In this document: piece by piece, positions 1 through 7,327 of the stretch
How positions within the stretch are numbered: position 1 is the first letter of the stretch
Layout: each line of letters starts with the position of its first letter
Assembly: GCA_023381035.1 (NCBI GenBank)
Contig: JAMCTK010000044.1
Span: forward strand, 1 to 27,305
Direction of reading: 5' to 3'
Source of the DNA: Patescibacteria group bacterium
Lineage (GTDB): Bacteria > Patescibacteria > Microgenomatia > Levybacterales > UBA12049
DNA: 27,305 nucleotides
The notes under the pieces: model-generated
The model's database searches: none
Seen by the model: only the letters and a program-made list of their open reading frames with translations
What the model was told of the DNA's origin: nothing
Translations under genes and position numbers: made by a program

Positions 1-941
1 GCATATGCTAAAGAGGTAATAAGAAAAAGAACAAAAAGCCCAACTAGTCGTTTTTCTCTCTTGATTACAGCCAGTAAAATCCCCAATCCTCCTCCAATTG
101 TCAGATAGCGTAAGTGCACTGGAAAAATCTCGTCAAGCTTGATTTGCTTTCCCCACTCCATATATCCGCTATATTCTTTATAAAAGACAAGTCCAAAGGT
201 CCAAAAAGCAGTTAGGAGGAATATTCCAAGATAAATATTGAAAACATAAAATATGTTTTCCTTTATTTTTTTACTTTGGAAAATGAGAAATGGGGCAATA
301 AATATTATTAGAATGGCTGAAACCGGATGAGTAAGCATAACCGAGGAACCTAAAAGTATGTTGAAAACAAAAAATTTGCGCTCAACCATTCCTTTATACA
401 TAAGTCCTAAGAAAAGCAAAAGAAGACCTATGCTCACAGTATGGGAAAACTGTCCTGATAAAAGACTGGGTAAATTACCTCCATATATGGTAAATTTCTC
501 AAAAAACAAGAGTGACAAAGAAAAAACTGCTCCTAACTGTGGAATGGGAAATTTCATTCCTAACCATTTAAAAAAGAAATATGCTGCTATCGGATAGATA
601 ATTACACCTAAAAATATAACCAGTTTAAAGGAGATATTAATAGGAATAACAAAACTCAATAAAGTTGCCAGAAAAAACATTAATGGAGGATAATAATATA
701 AAAATGGGAAACCGCTGTACCAATCGGGAGACCACCACCTTATTAAGGGAAAAATCTGTTTTAAATAATAAGGCATGTAGATGTGAGAACCTGTATCTCC
801 TCCTGAAATAATGGTATTTTCAAAAACCAACCTAATATCCAATAAATAAAACATAAGGCCGTAAATTAAAACAAAAGTTAAAACAGTAATAAACTTTTCC
901 AAATTTGTTCTTTTGATTTCTACTCTAAAACCTTTATTCAT
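1..941 (-). CDS. GT-C type membrane glycosyltransferase-like protein (PTPS_related-like), C-terminus beyond the window
   Basis: Reading the minus strand from ATG 941 gives 313 uninterrupted codons that run off the window edge, so only the N-terminal part is seen. The N-terminus MNKGFRVEIKRTNLEKF is followed by a first membrane helix, then an extracytoplasmic loop with GGDTGSHIYMPYYLKQ and a W-rich stretch ending SGFPFLYYYPPLM, then about seven more hydrophobic helices. An acidic first loop (GD..H) followed by the P-Y-P-P motif is typical of GT-C polyprenyl-phosphate-sugar transferases and of the 6-pyruvoyl-tetrahydropterin-synthase-related membrane family. The likely role is sugar transfer or glycan assembly on the outer face of the cytoplasmic membrane, but donor and acceptor cannot be read. 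The start is supported by an AGGAG Shine-Dalgarno sequence 11 nt upstream, unlike most neighbours, and by a promoter at 961-990. Confidence 0.85.
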   Translation of the reverse strand, partial: MNKGFRVEIKRTNLEKFITVLTFVLIYGLMFYLLDIRLVFENTIISGGDTGSHIYMPYYLKQIFPLIRWWSPDWYSGFPFLYYYPPLMFFLATLLSFVIPINISFKLVIFLGVIIYPIAAYFFFKWLGMKFPIPQLGAVFSLSLLFFEKFTIYGGNLPSLLSGQFSHTVSIGLLLLFLGLMYKGMVERKFFVFNILLGSSVMLTHPVSAILIIFIAPFLIFQSKKIKENIFYVFNIYLGIFLLTAFWTFGLVFYKEYSGYMEWGKQIKLDEIFPVHLRYLTIGGGLGILLAVIKREKRLVGLFVLFLITSLAY

Positions 942-1207
942 TGTTTATAACTCTCCTATTATTCTAGTGGTTATGATGTTGTTTTGGCAAACTTGCTAAT
1001 CTACGGACAACTTGTGTTTTCTGCAGAATTTTGAGGATGGTAAATATCCACTTGGAACACTCACCCCTAAACATTATAGAGACGTCACAATATGTTAATC
1101 CAATTGATCCTGCATATAACCTCTTTGTAAAGCTTAGTATTAATAATGACGGAGATGAGCAACAGTTATTCAAACATTAGTCTACCTGTGCTTCAGTATT
1201 AACGGTA
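942..1207. other. Intergenic stretch without a recognisable gene
   Basis: Apart from the promoter at 961-990 I see no gene here. A 69-codon minus-strand ORF (964-1173) has no ribosome binding site and no recognisable composition, and it overlaps that promoter. No clear terminator follows the glycine-rich gene that ends at 1208. Confidence 0.5.
961..990 (-). promoter_or_regulatory. Sigma-70-type promoter of the GT-C gene
   Basis: On the minus strand a TTGCCA -35 box (985-990) and a TAGAAT -10 box (961-966) are separated by 18 bp. Each box matches consensus at 5 of 6 positions. The -10 ends 19 nt before the ATG at 941, leaving room for a short leader with the AGGAG ribosome binding site. Confidence 0.6.
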
Positions 1208-3289
1208 TTATGGACATGCCGCCGCAACACACTGAGAAACAGGGGCATAAATTATAATTTGACCATTTCCAGAGCGAGAACCGTTCGTGTAGGAAACATT
1301 GCTTGCAGACCCAGTTACCCATGAACTACCGCCTGCTCCGTATGTACCAGCATAGGATTGAGATCCATTATCTCCTCCAGAAGCGCCACCGCCTCCACCA
1401 TAATACCCACCTGCTCCTCCTCCTCCACCGCCTCCACCTAATAAACCGCTACTATTTGCTCCTGTTCCACCTGTTGCAGAAGAACCAGCGCCGCCGGGAG
1501 TTCGTCCACTTACGCCAGCATCACATGCTCCGCCCCCCGCTGCTGTTTGTGACCCTCCAAAGGGATCACCACAAAGTGAACCTGCACCATCAGTAGGAAG
1601 TCCATTTGGATTTCCGCCACCTGGGGCAGTATTTCCGCAACTCGAATACCAAGCAGAAGTACCGCACTTACCTCCTCCGCCACCACCTACAATCTTCCTG
1701 TTAGATAAAAGTGTTCCTCCTTGTCTTACATCAGAAGCACCACCACCACCGCTTCCGGCTTGAGCATTTTGATCAGAAGAGTTAGTTCCCCCTGCCGCAC
1801 CGCCATTCCAACCTCCAGCTCCTCTTGTCCTACAACCAGTACCAGAACATGAAGCTCCTGCTCCTCCAACATAAACATTAAGAGTCTCTCCTGGAGTTGA
1901 GGAAATTATTCCTTGAGCTCTACCTCCGAGACCACCTCCGCCCCCCGCTGCGCCGTCTGCAACTATTTTAACTGCTGTTGCACCAGTGGGCACAGTATAA
2001 CTTTGAGAACCTCCAGTATAAGAAAATGTTGTAGGATCTGTATAACATGTTAGCCGTTGATACTTAGCTGCATCTGCGGGCAAGCAGTCTGTACCATTAT
2101 TTGCATAACCAGACGGCAAAGAAGACCCGGAGCAAATAGACGATGGTGTTTGGGCTACGGTTGGCCTTAAGGCAAAAAGAATCGCCGCCCCTGCTGCTTC
2201 AACGCTTGGCGTTGCGCTTACCGCCCCTGTAGAAGCAACTGCCGATTGAGTTGCTTCTGCAACTCCAAAACCTGCATTAGTCGTACCGTTATCTATTAAT
2301 TCTGTAAATCCTGCAGTCCAGCCACTCCAAGTTCTATTTCCATAAATTCCCATTACTGCTATTAATTTTGACTCCGGAAAGATAGTTGTAATTGCACTCG
2401 CAGTAAAAGGGCTTGTGCTATCTGTTACGCCGCTATGAATAACATCTGCTGGATCTGACCCATCTACATTGTAATATGTTACAAGTCTTCCGATATGGTA
2501 CGTAGGAGAAGCATCGTAATTAAAGGTATAGCTAGCCGGCTCAGATCCACCAGCAACCTTAAAGAAAACATTTGTAGACCCTGTATTTTGTATCGTTTCT
2601 ATTGGTTTCCAATCGGCAGGTGGCGTAACTGTTGTTGTTCCGCTTGTTTGGATAAATGCAATAATTACATCACCAGACACTGTTCCCGCAGGTTTATTTA
2701 AAGTCATACTCGCACCACCTGCTCCCGCCACACCTCCAGGTGTCCCTCTGTTTCCTATTGCATTCGCAACCCCTACCCCATACCCATCACTATCAGAATC
2801 TGTGTAACCATCCAAATTCTGCCACTTGGCTGCATCTGTGTCTAAGCAATCAGCAGTGCTAAGAGAATTTAAAACGTTTCTTCTGCTATGATTGGCAGGT
2901 TGAGCGCTTTGTGCGAGTAAATCAGGATTTGCTGTTGTCGGCCTAACATCTCCGTCTTCGTTTGGTGCCCAAAGAGGTTTTTTCACCAGTTCTCCTGTTT
3001 TATTAATCGCAATTGTTCCTCCAGGCTTACCAACACTCATTAACCCAAACGCTACTTTCTGACCAGCGTTAATAGTTAAAGTTTTACCAGAACCAATTGT
3101 TAAAACAGCAGAATTTGAAGCACCTGTTCCTGCGTCCACCCCATCTACAGTATTTTGAAAAGCACAACTTGTTGTCACGGTATAATTTCCAGATAAAGGA
3201 ACTCCAGCGCAAGCTGCAAAAGCTTTATCCTTGGGCACCTGAAGAAACAACGTAAGAAAAAATATTGATAAGAAAATTTTTGTTTTCAT
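1208..3289 (-). CDS. Secreted glycine-rich surface protein, last gene of a pilin-like operon
   Basis: This 693-aa protein starts with a classical signal peptide (basic MKTK, hydrophobic core, AFA-A cleavage region near residue 25). A Cys-containing N-terminal part follows, then a lectin-like beta-rich region (about 185-375) and a very Gly-rich segment (about 425-680). The opening of that segment, QSYTVPTGATAVKIVADGA, followed by runs of Gly and TPGETLNVYVGGAG, resembles the glycine-rich domain (Gly_rich_2 type) also found in ALK-like receptors. Two short Cys/Asp units recur: DCLDTDAAKWQNLDGYTD near 147 and DCLPADAAKYQRLTCYTD near 401. No C-terminal membrane anchor is seen; it ends QCVAAACP. 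The ATG overlaps the upstream stop (ATGA), indicating coupled translation with the pilin-like genes. Likely role: an extracellular adhesin or pilus-associated protein. This is an inference. Confidence 0.8.
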   Translation of the reverse strand: MKTKIFLSIFFLTLFLQVPKDKAFAACAGVPLSGNYTVTTSCAFQNTVDGVDAGTGASNSAVLTIGSGKTLTINAGQKVAFGLMSVGKPGGTIAINKTGELVKKPLWAPNEDGDVRPTTANPDLLAQSAQPANHSRRNVLNSLSTADCLDTDAAKWQNLDGYTDSDSDGYGVGVANAIGNRGTPGGVAGAGGASMTLNKPAGTVSGDVIIAFIQTSGTTTVTPPADWKPIETIQNTGSTNVFFKVAGGSEPASYTFNYDASPTYHIGRLVTYYNVDGSDPADVIHSGVTDSTSPFTASAITTIFPESKLIAVMGIYGNRTWSGWTAGFTELIDNGTTNAGFGVAEATQSAVASTGAVSATPSVEAAGAAILFALRPTVAQTPSSICSGSSLPSGYANNGTDCLPADAAKYQRLTCYTDPTTFSYTGGSQSYTVPTGATAVKIVADGAAGGGGGLGGRAQGIISSTPGETLNVYVGGAGASCSGTGCRTRGAGGWNGGAAGGTNSSDQNAQAGSGGGGASDVRQGGTLLSNRKIVGGGGGGKCGTSAWYSSCGNTAPGGGNPNGLPTDGAGSLCGDPFGGSQTAAGGGACDAGVSGRTPGGAGSSATGGTGANSSGLLGGGGGGGGAGGYYGGGGGASGGDNGSQSYAGTYGAGGSSWVTGSASNVSYTNGSRSGNGQIIIYAPVSQCVAAACP

Positions 3290-3951
3290 CTAAAGCTTAA
3301 TTCCAACTTGGAAATATCCTTAATATTGTTTTTTGCGGTAATATATGGCAAATAGACATAATCATGTGAATCATTTGTAACTACAGAAACCTGCCATTCA
3401 CCTTCTGTTTCTGTTCCTGATATTAACTTAAAGGGATAAGTTTTCGCTTCATGGTCTGTGGTTAAATTCAATTCTATGCTCGTAATACTTGCTCCTTTTT
3501 TATCTTTAATTTTTACTTTATAAATTTGCTCCTGACCTTTTTTAGGATCAAATTCATTTACCCAAACTTCAGATATTAAAGGGTTTTGTCCCGAACTTAC
3601 CGTATAGGTTTGCGGACCTTTAGCTATCGGCCTTGGTGTTGGCGTAGGAATTGGAGTAGGTTTTTGTGTAATGGTATTTTTAACACCTGCAAATTTGTTG
3701 TTTAAATCTTTTTTTGTGGAGGCAGGCATCAGGGCTAAAATAACTACGGAAGTTACAAAAATAAAGGCAACACTTCCCGTGAGGATGGTAATACTTGTTA
3801 GATAGTTGTCCGCACCTCTCAATCTACCGCGGAGGGTAATTAGGTAGTCTTTAATTTTTTGCATGGACAGATTATTTACCTTCTCTTTAATGATAGAAAC
3901 ATGCTTAGGATTTGTCAATTTTTTATTTTTCTTGAAATAACTCTTTTTCAT
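3286..3951 (-). CDS. Single-pass membrane protein of the pilin-like operon, unknown function
   Basis: I chose ATG 3951 (MKKSYFKKNKK, 221 aa) because it overlaps the upstream stop as ATGA, the same junction used by the next gene; an in-frame ATG at 3963 is also possible. The cytoplasmic head is basic. One transmembrane helix (roughly TSITILTGSVAFIFVTSVVI) is followed by a Pro/Thr linker (PTPIPTPTPRP) and a C-terminal extracellular domain of about 110 residues with beta-strand-like alternation and no cysteines. I do not recognise a family. Position between a prepilin-like gene and a secreted Gly-rich protein suggests a part of a surface appendage or its assembly. Confidence 0.75.
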   Translation of the reverse strand: MKKSYFKKNKKLTNPKHVSIIKEKVNNLSMQKIKDYLITLRGRLRGADNYLTSITILTGSVAFIFVTSVVILALMPASTKKDLNNKFAGVKNTITQKPTPIPTPTPRPIAKGPQTYTVSSGQNPLISEVWVNEFDPKKGQEQIYKVKIKDKKGASITSIELNLTTDHEAKTYPFKLISGTETEGEWQVSVVTNDSHDYVYLPYITAKNNIKDISKLELSFR

Positions 3952-4796
3952 CCTCCAGGACATACATTATTACAGCTTCTTTCGCAATAACAAACATTTG
4001 AACCACCATGTATTAGGCACAAACCTGTTGGATCTGTCCCTATATCATTACACCTTTGCGGAGAGCTGGTACATGCATAATAGTTTCCTCCGGGACAAGG
4101 ACCAATAGTCGGTGTTGGTACGCTTGTTGGAGGTGGAATAGTCACGGTTGGAGTAGGTACATTTGTTGGTACGGGTGTCGATGTCGGCAAAATAATAGGT
4201 GTTGGTACACTTGTAATACTTGTACAATCGACACTTCCTGAAACAACACAGTAGTCATATTTTGCCGTCATTGTTCCACACATAGAATAAACCGGACATG
4301 TTTCACAGCGGTAACTTGTTAGTGCTTTCGTTGGCTCTGGAGATTCTGGAACATAATAACAAGTTGTGCTTTTTGAAGAAAGCTGATTTCTGGTCATTTC
4401 CAATTTTGCATAAATCACGTTCCACTGAGGACAACTACTGGAACTGTCAGTTTGATAGATATAACATCGAGGAGATGATCCTGTGCAGCCTTTATCTTGC
4501 GGAACCTCTTTCATATACACTACTCCGTTCTCTTCCCACTCCTGACCAAAGGGAATATTTTGATCTTGGGTTGGATAACAATTATGATCATTGTAATATG
4601 TATCAAGCGCCTGTCTAATCTGAGCAAGATCGCTCCTTTTTTTTGCATCCGATGTTTTACGTAGTTGATCAAGGGGATTAATTGCAAAGACCGAAATAAA
4701 AATTAAAACTCCCAAAATCATAACAACAATTAGAAGTTCAATTAAACTCAAGCCTTTTTGCAAAGATTTGCGGAAATGTTTGGGCAGTTTTTTCAT
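3948..4796 (-). CDS. Type IV prepilin-like protein with Pro/Thr linker and Cys-rich tail
   Basis: The 282-aa protein has a textbook class III signal: a basic leader MKKLPKHFRKSLQKG, cleavage predicted after G15, then LSLIELLIVVMILGV with Glu at mature position 5, and an alpha helix with the usual DAKKRSDLAQIRQALDTYY segment. A globular Cys-containing head follows (about 60-190), then a PTPTP-type linker (about 195-235), then a Cys-rich end with about eight cysteines that could form disulfides outside the cell. A prepilin peptidase is expected to process it, but none is in the window. It is the first gene of a three-gene set coupled by ATGA overlaps. The promoter at 4804-4833 places transcription start at or very near the ATG. 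It could be a major or minor pilin or a pseudopilin. Confidence 0.88.
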   Translation of the reverse strand: MKKLPKHFRKSLQKGLSLIELLIVVMILGVLIFISVFAINPLDQLRKTSDAKKRSDLAQIRQALDTYYNDHNCYPTQDQNIPFGQEWEENGVVYMKEVPQDKGCTGSSPRCYIYQTDSSSSCPQWNVIYAKLEMTRNQLSSKSTTCYYVPESPEPTKALTSYRCETCPVYSMCGTMTAKYDYCVVSGSVDCTSITSVPTPIILPTSTPVPTNVPTPTVTIPPPTSVPTPTIGPCPGGNYYACTSSPQRCNDIGTDPTGLCLIHGGSNVCYCERSCNNVCPGG

Positions 4797-4803
4797 CTAA
4801 TTA

Positions 4804-4833
4804 AGTATGGCTCTTTTCTAAAATCGTTGTCAA
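4804..4833 (-). promoter_or_regulatory. Promoter of the pilin-like operon, probably leaderless
   Basis: A consensus TTGACA (4828-4833, minus strand) is followed after 18 bp by CATACT (4804-4809, 4 of 6). The -10 ends only 7 nt before the ATG at 4796, so transcription should start at about the initiation codon itself. No ribosome binding site is present. Confidence 0.55.
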
Positions 4834-4915
4834 CATCTTTAGAATTCAAAGCACCCTTTATCTTCTTAAGCTTCTATGAAAGTTCTTGAAGACCTTTGCA
4901 CTCAATAAAGTGAAG

Positions 4916-4988
4916 TGGACCCGACGGGGATCGAACCCGCTACCCTCTGGCTGCCAGCCAGACGTTCAACCATTTAAACTTCAGGCCC
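4916..4988 (-). tRNA. tRNA-Ala (anticodon GGC)
   Basis: The minus strand folds into a complete 73-nt cloverleaf: 7-bp acceptor with two G-U pairs, a D arm with a GG loop, a 5-bp anticodon stem TCTGG/CCAGA with loop CTGGCAG, variable loop GGGTA, and a T arm with TTCGATC. The anticodon is GGC, reading GCC. The third acceptor pair is G-U, the alanine identity element, which supports the assignment. The discriminator is A and CCA is not encoded, so a CCA-adding enzyme is needed. Confidence 0.93.
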
Positions 4989-5056
4989 TTTTATCAGAAC
5001 TTCATTATATATTAAATCTACTAGAGATTCCAACATTTAAAAGTTACTAACCGTTT

Positions 5057-5085
5057 TAGACATTCAGGCTTAAAAGAGATATAAT
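5057..5085 (+). promoter_or_regulatory. Promoter of the AbiE-like pair, probably leaderless
   Basis: TAGACA (5057-5062, 5 of 6) and a perfect TATAAT (5080-5085) are spaced by 17 bp. The ATG at 5098 lies 12 nt after the -10, so the expected leader is about 5-6 nt with no room for a ribosome binding site. An earlier ATG at 5091 is followed directly by TAA. Confidence 0.7.
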
Positions 5086-5097
5086 AAAATATGTAAT

Positions 5098-5331
5098 ATG
5101 CGAACTATTCAATTCCGACAATCCCTTTTTTGGGACACAAATCCCAAAAAGCTTAACACAAACAATAACGCAAGATACATCATTGAGCGGATTATGGATT
5201 TTGGCAATGATGATGAAGTTCGATGGATGAAAAGAGAGTACTCAAAACCAATGCTTCATCAGGTAGCAAAAACTTCTAAAGTATTACAACCTAACAGTAA
5301 GGCATTATGGATATTACTAACAAACAAGTAA
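5098..5331 (+). CDS. DUF6922-like small protein, putative antitoxin partner
   Basis: The 77-aa protein contains FWDTNPKKLNTNNNARYIIERIMDFG in two adjoining pieces, then DEVRWMKREY and a tail with SKVLQPNSKALWILL. This pattern (FWD..., an ARYIIER helix, a W-centred helix, and a Leu/Pro tail before the stop) matches the DUF6922 type often found directly upstream of AbiEii-like nucleotidyltransferases. It is therefore the likely antitoxin, acting on the product of the next gene or on their promoter. Its last 25 nt overlap the next gene, indicating coupled expression. The antitoxin role is inferred from context; AbiEi-type antitoxins normally have a winged helix, which this small protein is too short to contain in full. 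Confidence 0.78.
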   Translation: MRTIQFRQSLFWDTNPKKLNTNNNARYIIERIMDFGNDDEVRWMKREYSKPMLHQVAKTSKVLQPNSKALWILLTNK

Positions 5332-5975
5332 ATCTAAATTTTACACACATTCCTGAGGCTACAAATAAAGCTATTGCTATTTTATCCAAGCAATTATGGT
5401 TACGAAAACAAAAGTGGTATTTAGCCGGAGGAACTGCATTAACGCTCCAGTACAATCACAGAACCTCTGTTGATCTTGATTTTTTCAATCCGCGAAAAGA
5501 CATAGATTCTGATCTGAATTCAATCTTAAGCGCATTACATCCTGATTGGATTACAACAAATCAAAAACAAGATACTTTATATGGAGAGCTTGAAAACACA
5601 AAGATAAGCTTTATTGCTTATCCGTACTTTATTCCCAAACAACCGTTTATTAATTATGGTTCCATGAATATTCTAGATGCACGAGATATCGCCGTAATGA
5701 AGATTATTGCTATTAGTCAACGAGGGAAAAAAAGAGATTTTTTTGATCTTTACTGGTATATTAACAACAAAGAATCATTAATGCAGGTATTGAAACGAGT
5801 AAAGGATCAATTCCCTAATGCGAAACACAATTATCATCATATTATTAAAAGCCTAACATTCTTCGAAGATGCAGAAGAAGATCCTGAGCCACAAATATTT
5901 TTTGATGCGGATTGGAAAAAAATAAAAGAGTACTTTCTCTCTATAATACCCAAAGTAGCCAATGAACTTCTTTAA
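5307..5975 (+). CDS. AbiEii/AbiGii-type nucleotidyltransferase, putative toxin
   Basis: The 222-aa protein carries the nucleotidyltransferase signature of the AbiEii/DUF1814 family: LAGGTALTLQY (G41, G42) followed by HRTSVDLDFFNP with the metal-binding acids D56 and D58. Downstream come the conserved DARDIAVMK segment and GKKRDFFDLYW, also typical of the family. Members act as type IV toxin-antitoxin or abortive-infection toxins; several transfer nucleotides to RNA such as the tRNA 3' end. Length is at the lower end for the family but all core motifs are present, so it looks intact. Start ATG 5307 lies inside the previous gene. The pair sits between two tRNA-Ala genes, on the opposite strand to both. 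Confidence 0.85.
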   Translation: MDITNKQVNLNFTHIPEATNKAIAILSKQLWLRKQKWYLAGGTALTLQYNHRTSVDLDFFNPRKDIDSDLNSILSALHPDWITTNQKQDTLYGELENTKISFIAYPYFIPKQPFINYGSMNILDARDIAVMKIIAISQRGKKRDFFDLYWYINNKESLMQVLKRVKDQFPNAKHNYHHIIKSLTFFEDAEEDPEPQIFFDADWKKIKEYFLSIIPKVANELL

Positions 5976-5994
5976 AGATTATTCCTAAATAAAG

Positions 5995-6065
5995 TGGACC
6001 ATGGGAGAATCGAACTCCCGCCTCTGCAATGCGAGTGCAGCGTATTACCACTGTACCAATGGCCC
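5995..6065 (-). tRNA. tRNA-Ala (anticodon CGC)
   Basis: A 71-nt cloverleaf on the minus strand: acceptor GGGCCAT/ATGGTCC, a D arm GTAC/ATAC with three pairs, anticodon stem CTGCA/TGCAG around loop CTCGCAT, a four-base variable loop AGGC and T arm GGGAG/CTCCC around TTCGATT. The anticodon CGC reads GCG. The G3-U70 pair of alanine tRNAs is present. The discriminator is A and CCA is not encoded. It differs from the other Ala tRNA in most stems, so it is not a recent copy. Confidence 0.93.
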
Positions 6066-6126
6066 AAATATAGCATATTTTATCATAAAGAAATTAATTT
6101 CTCGAAGAGCTTATCTTTAATGTTGA

Positions 6127-7266
6127 TTACTGCAATATTGCCATGGGGTTAATAAGAGCTCCGTTTCTGCTAACCTCAAAGTGAAGATGAGGCCCTGTTG
6201 TTCTTCCTGTCATTCCAACCCAACCAATTACTGTTTTTCCGACTACTACAGATTGCCCTACAGAAACATTTACTCCTGACAAATGATTGTAATGAGTGGC
6301 AATTCCTGAGCCGTTATCTATCCAGAGGTTTGTTCCATATCCTCCATCCCAGCTTCCAACTGAAACAGAAGTAACTCTTCCGTTTTCTGCTGCAACCACA
6401 GGAGTTCCGACAGGCGCTGTGATATCAAGTGCCATGTGATACCAAGAAGCGTATTGACTAATCCCTCCTCCAAGAGGCCAGGCAAATCCTCCCGGAGAAA
6501 CAGGTACTGGTCCAGCATAATATTGCCTACCAACATCTTGTTTTACTCTTGGCTTTTCGGATGGCTTTACCCCATCAGGAACAATTAAAATTTGTCCAAC
6601 GACTAATGAAAAAGTTTCCGGATTTGCAAATTCATTAAACGGAAAGTCTACTATCTGCTGCGGATTGGCATCATAGACTTTTGCGATAGAGTAAACAGTT
6701 TCTCCCGAAGCAACCTTATGAGCAATACCTGTTACCGAAAGGATTTTTAGGGTGTCTCCAACCGTAATATTATCGCCTGTCATGTCGTTTGCCCAACGGA
6801 TTGTATCTTCAGAAATCCCAAACTTTCTGGCAATTGTCGAAATAGTATCTCCCCTTTGGACTGTGTATTCAATTGTTTTGTCTCTTGGTTTTTGTGAAAT
6901 ATCTGTTTGAAAAACATTAGCGTCAACTGAAATTGATTGCTCTGTATTTGACTCTGATATTTTAGCTGAGGTCGAAGAACTTGCGGAAAAAACTGGATAA
7001 GTACTGGCTAAAAGAGGCGCCACAATAAGACCAATCCCCACAACGGAAATAGTGGCAAAATGCAAAAACATTCTATTGTATCTGCCTCTTTTAATAATAA
7101 AGAGCTTTACGCAAGCATTCTTGTTTTTCTCAAAAGCAACAGAAAATCCAAAGATTTTTTTGTGAATGTATTGAGCAAAGAACTTAGAAAAACCGGAGAC
7201 TTCGGCTAGAAAGTTTTTAATGGGTCCTTTAACAGAAACCCGACGACGCTTAGACAGCATGAACAT
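6127..7266 (-). CDS. Membrane-anchored LysM-LysM-M23 peptidoglycan peptidase
   Basis: About 379 aa. A basic N-terminal region of some 65 residues precedes one transmembrane helix (about 68-95). Two LysM peptidoglycan-binding repeats follow (about 134-177, YTVQRGDTISTIARKFGI; about 183-231). The C-terminal M23 metallopeptidase domain (about 262-380) has its zinc ligands: H and D in SWYHMALDIT and the HLH of GPHLHFEV, so it should be active. It would cleave peptide cross-links of the cell wall outside the membrane. The long basic cytoplasmic head is unusual for this architecture. ATG 7266 is preferred to the TTG just before it: the promoter at 7276-7304 puts transcription start about 2-3 nt upstream. 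ATG 7260 is an alternative. Confidence 0.9.
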   Translation of the reverse strand: MFMLSKRRRVSVKGPIKNFLAEVSGFSKFFAQYIHKKIFGFSVAFEKNKNACVKLFIIKRGRYNRMFLHFATISVVGIGLIVAPLLASTYPVFSASSSTSAKISESNTEQSISVDANVFQTDISQKPRDKTIEYTVQRGDTISTIARKFGISEDTIRWANDMTGDNITVGDTLKILSVTGIAHKVASGETVYSIAKVYDANPQQIVDFPFNEFANPETFSLVVGQILIVPDGVKPSEKPRVKQDVGRQYYAGPVPVSPGGFAWPLGGGISQYASWYHMALDITAPVGTPVVAAENGRVTSVSVGSWDGGYGTNLWIDNGSGIATHYNHLSGVNVSVGQSVVVGKTVIGWVGMTGRTTGPHLHFEVSRNGALINPMAILQ

Positions 7267-7275
7267 CAATTGAAT

Positions 7276-7304
7276 ACTTTAACAAATGAGCTATATTAAG
7301 TCAA
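7276..7304 (-). promoter_or_regulatory. Promoter of the M23 peptidase gene, probably leaderless
   Basis: TTGACT (7299-7304, 5 of 6) and TAAAGT (7276-7281, 4 of 6) with a 17-bp spacer on the minus strand. The -10 ends 9 nt before ATG 7266. No ribosome binding site is seen. It lies in the 60-bp gap after rho, so the peptidase has its own promoter. Confidence 0.5.
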
Positions 7305-7327
7305 ATTTTGTGGCTAAAATCTGTCTT

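Noticed and set aside
964..1173. 69-codon minus-strand ORF
   Set aside because: No ribosome binding site or recognisable motif, and it overlaps the promoter of the 941 gene.
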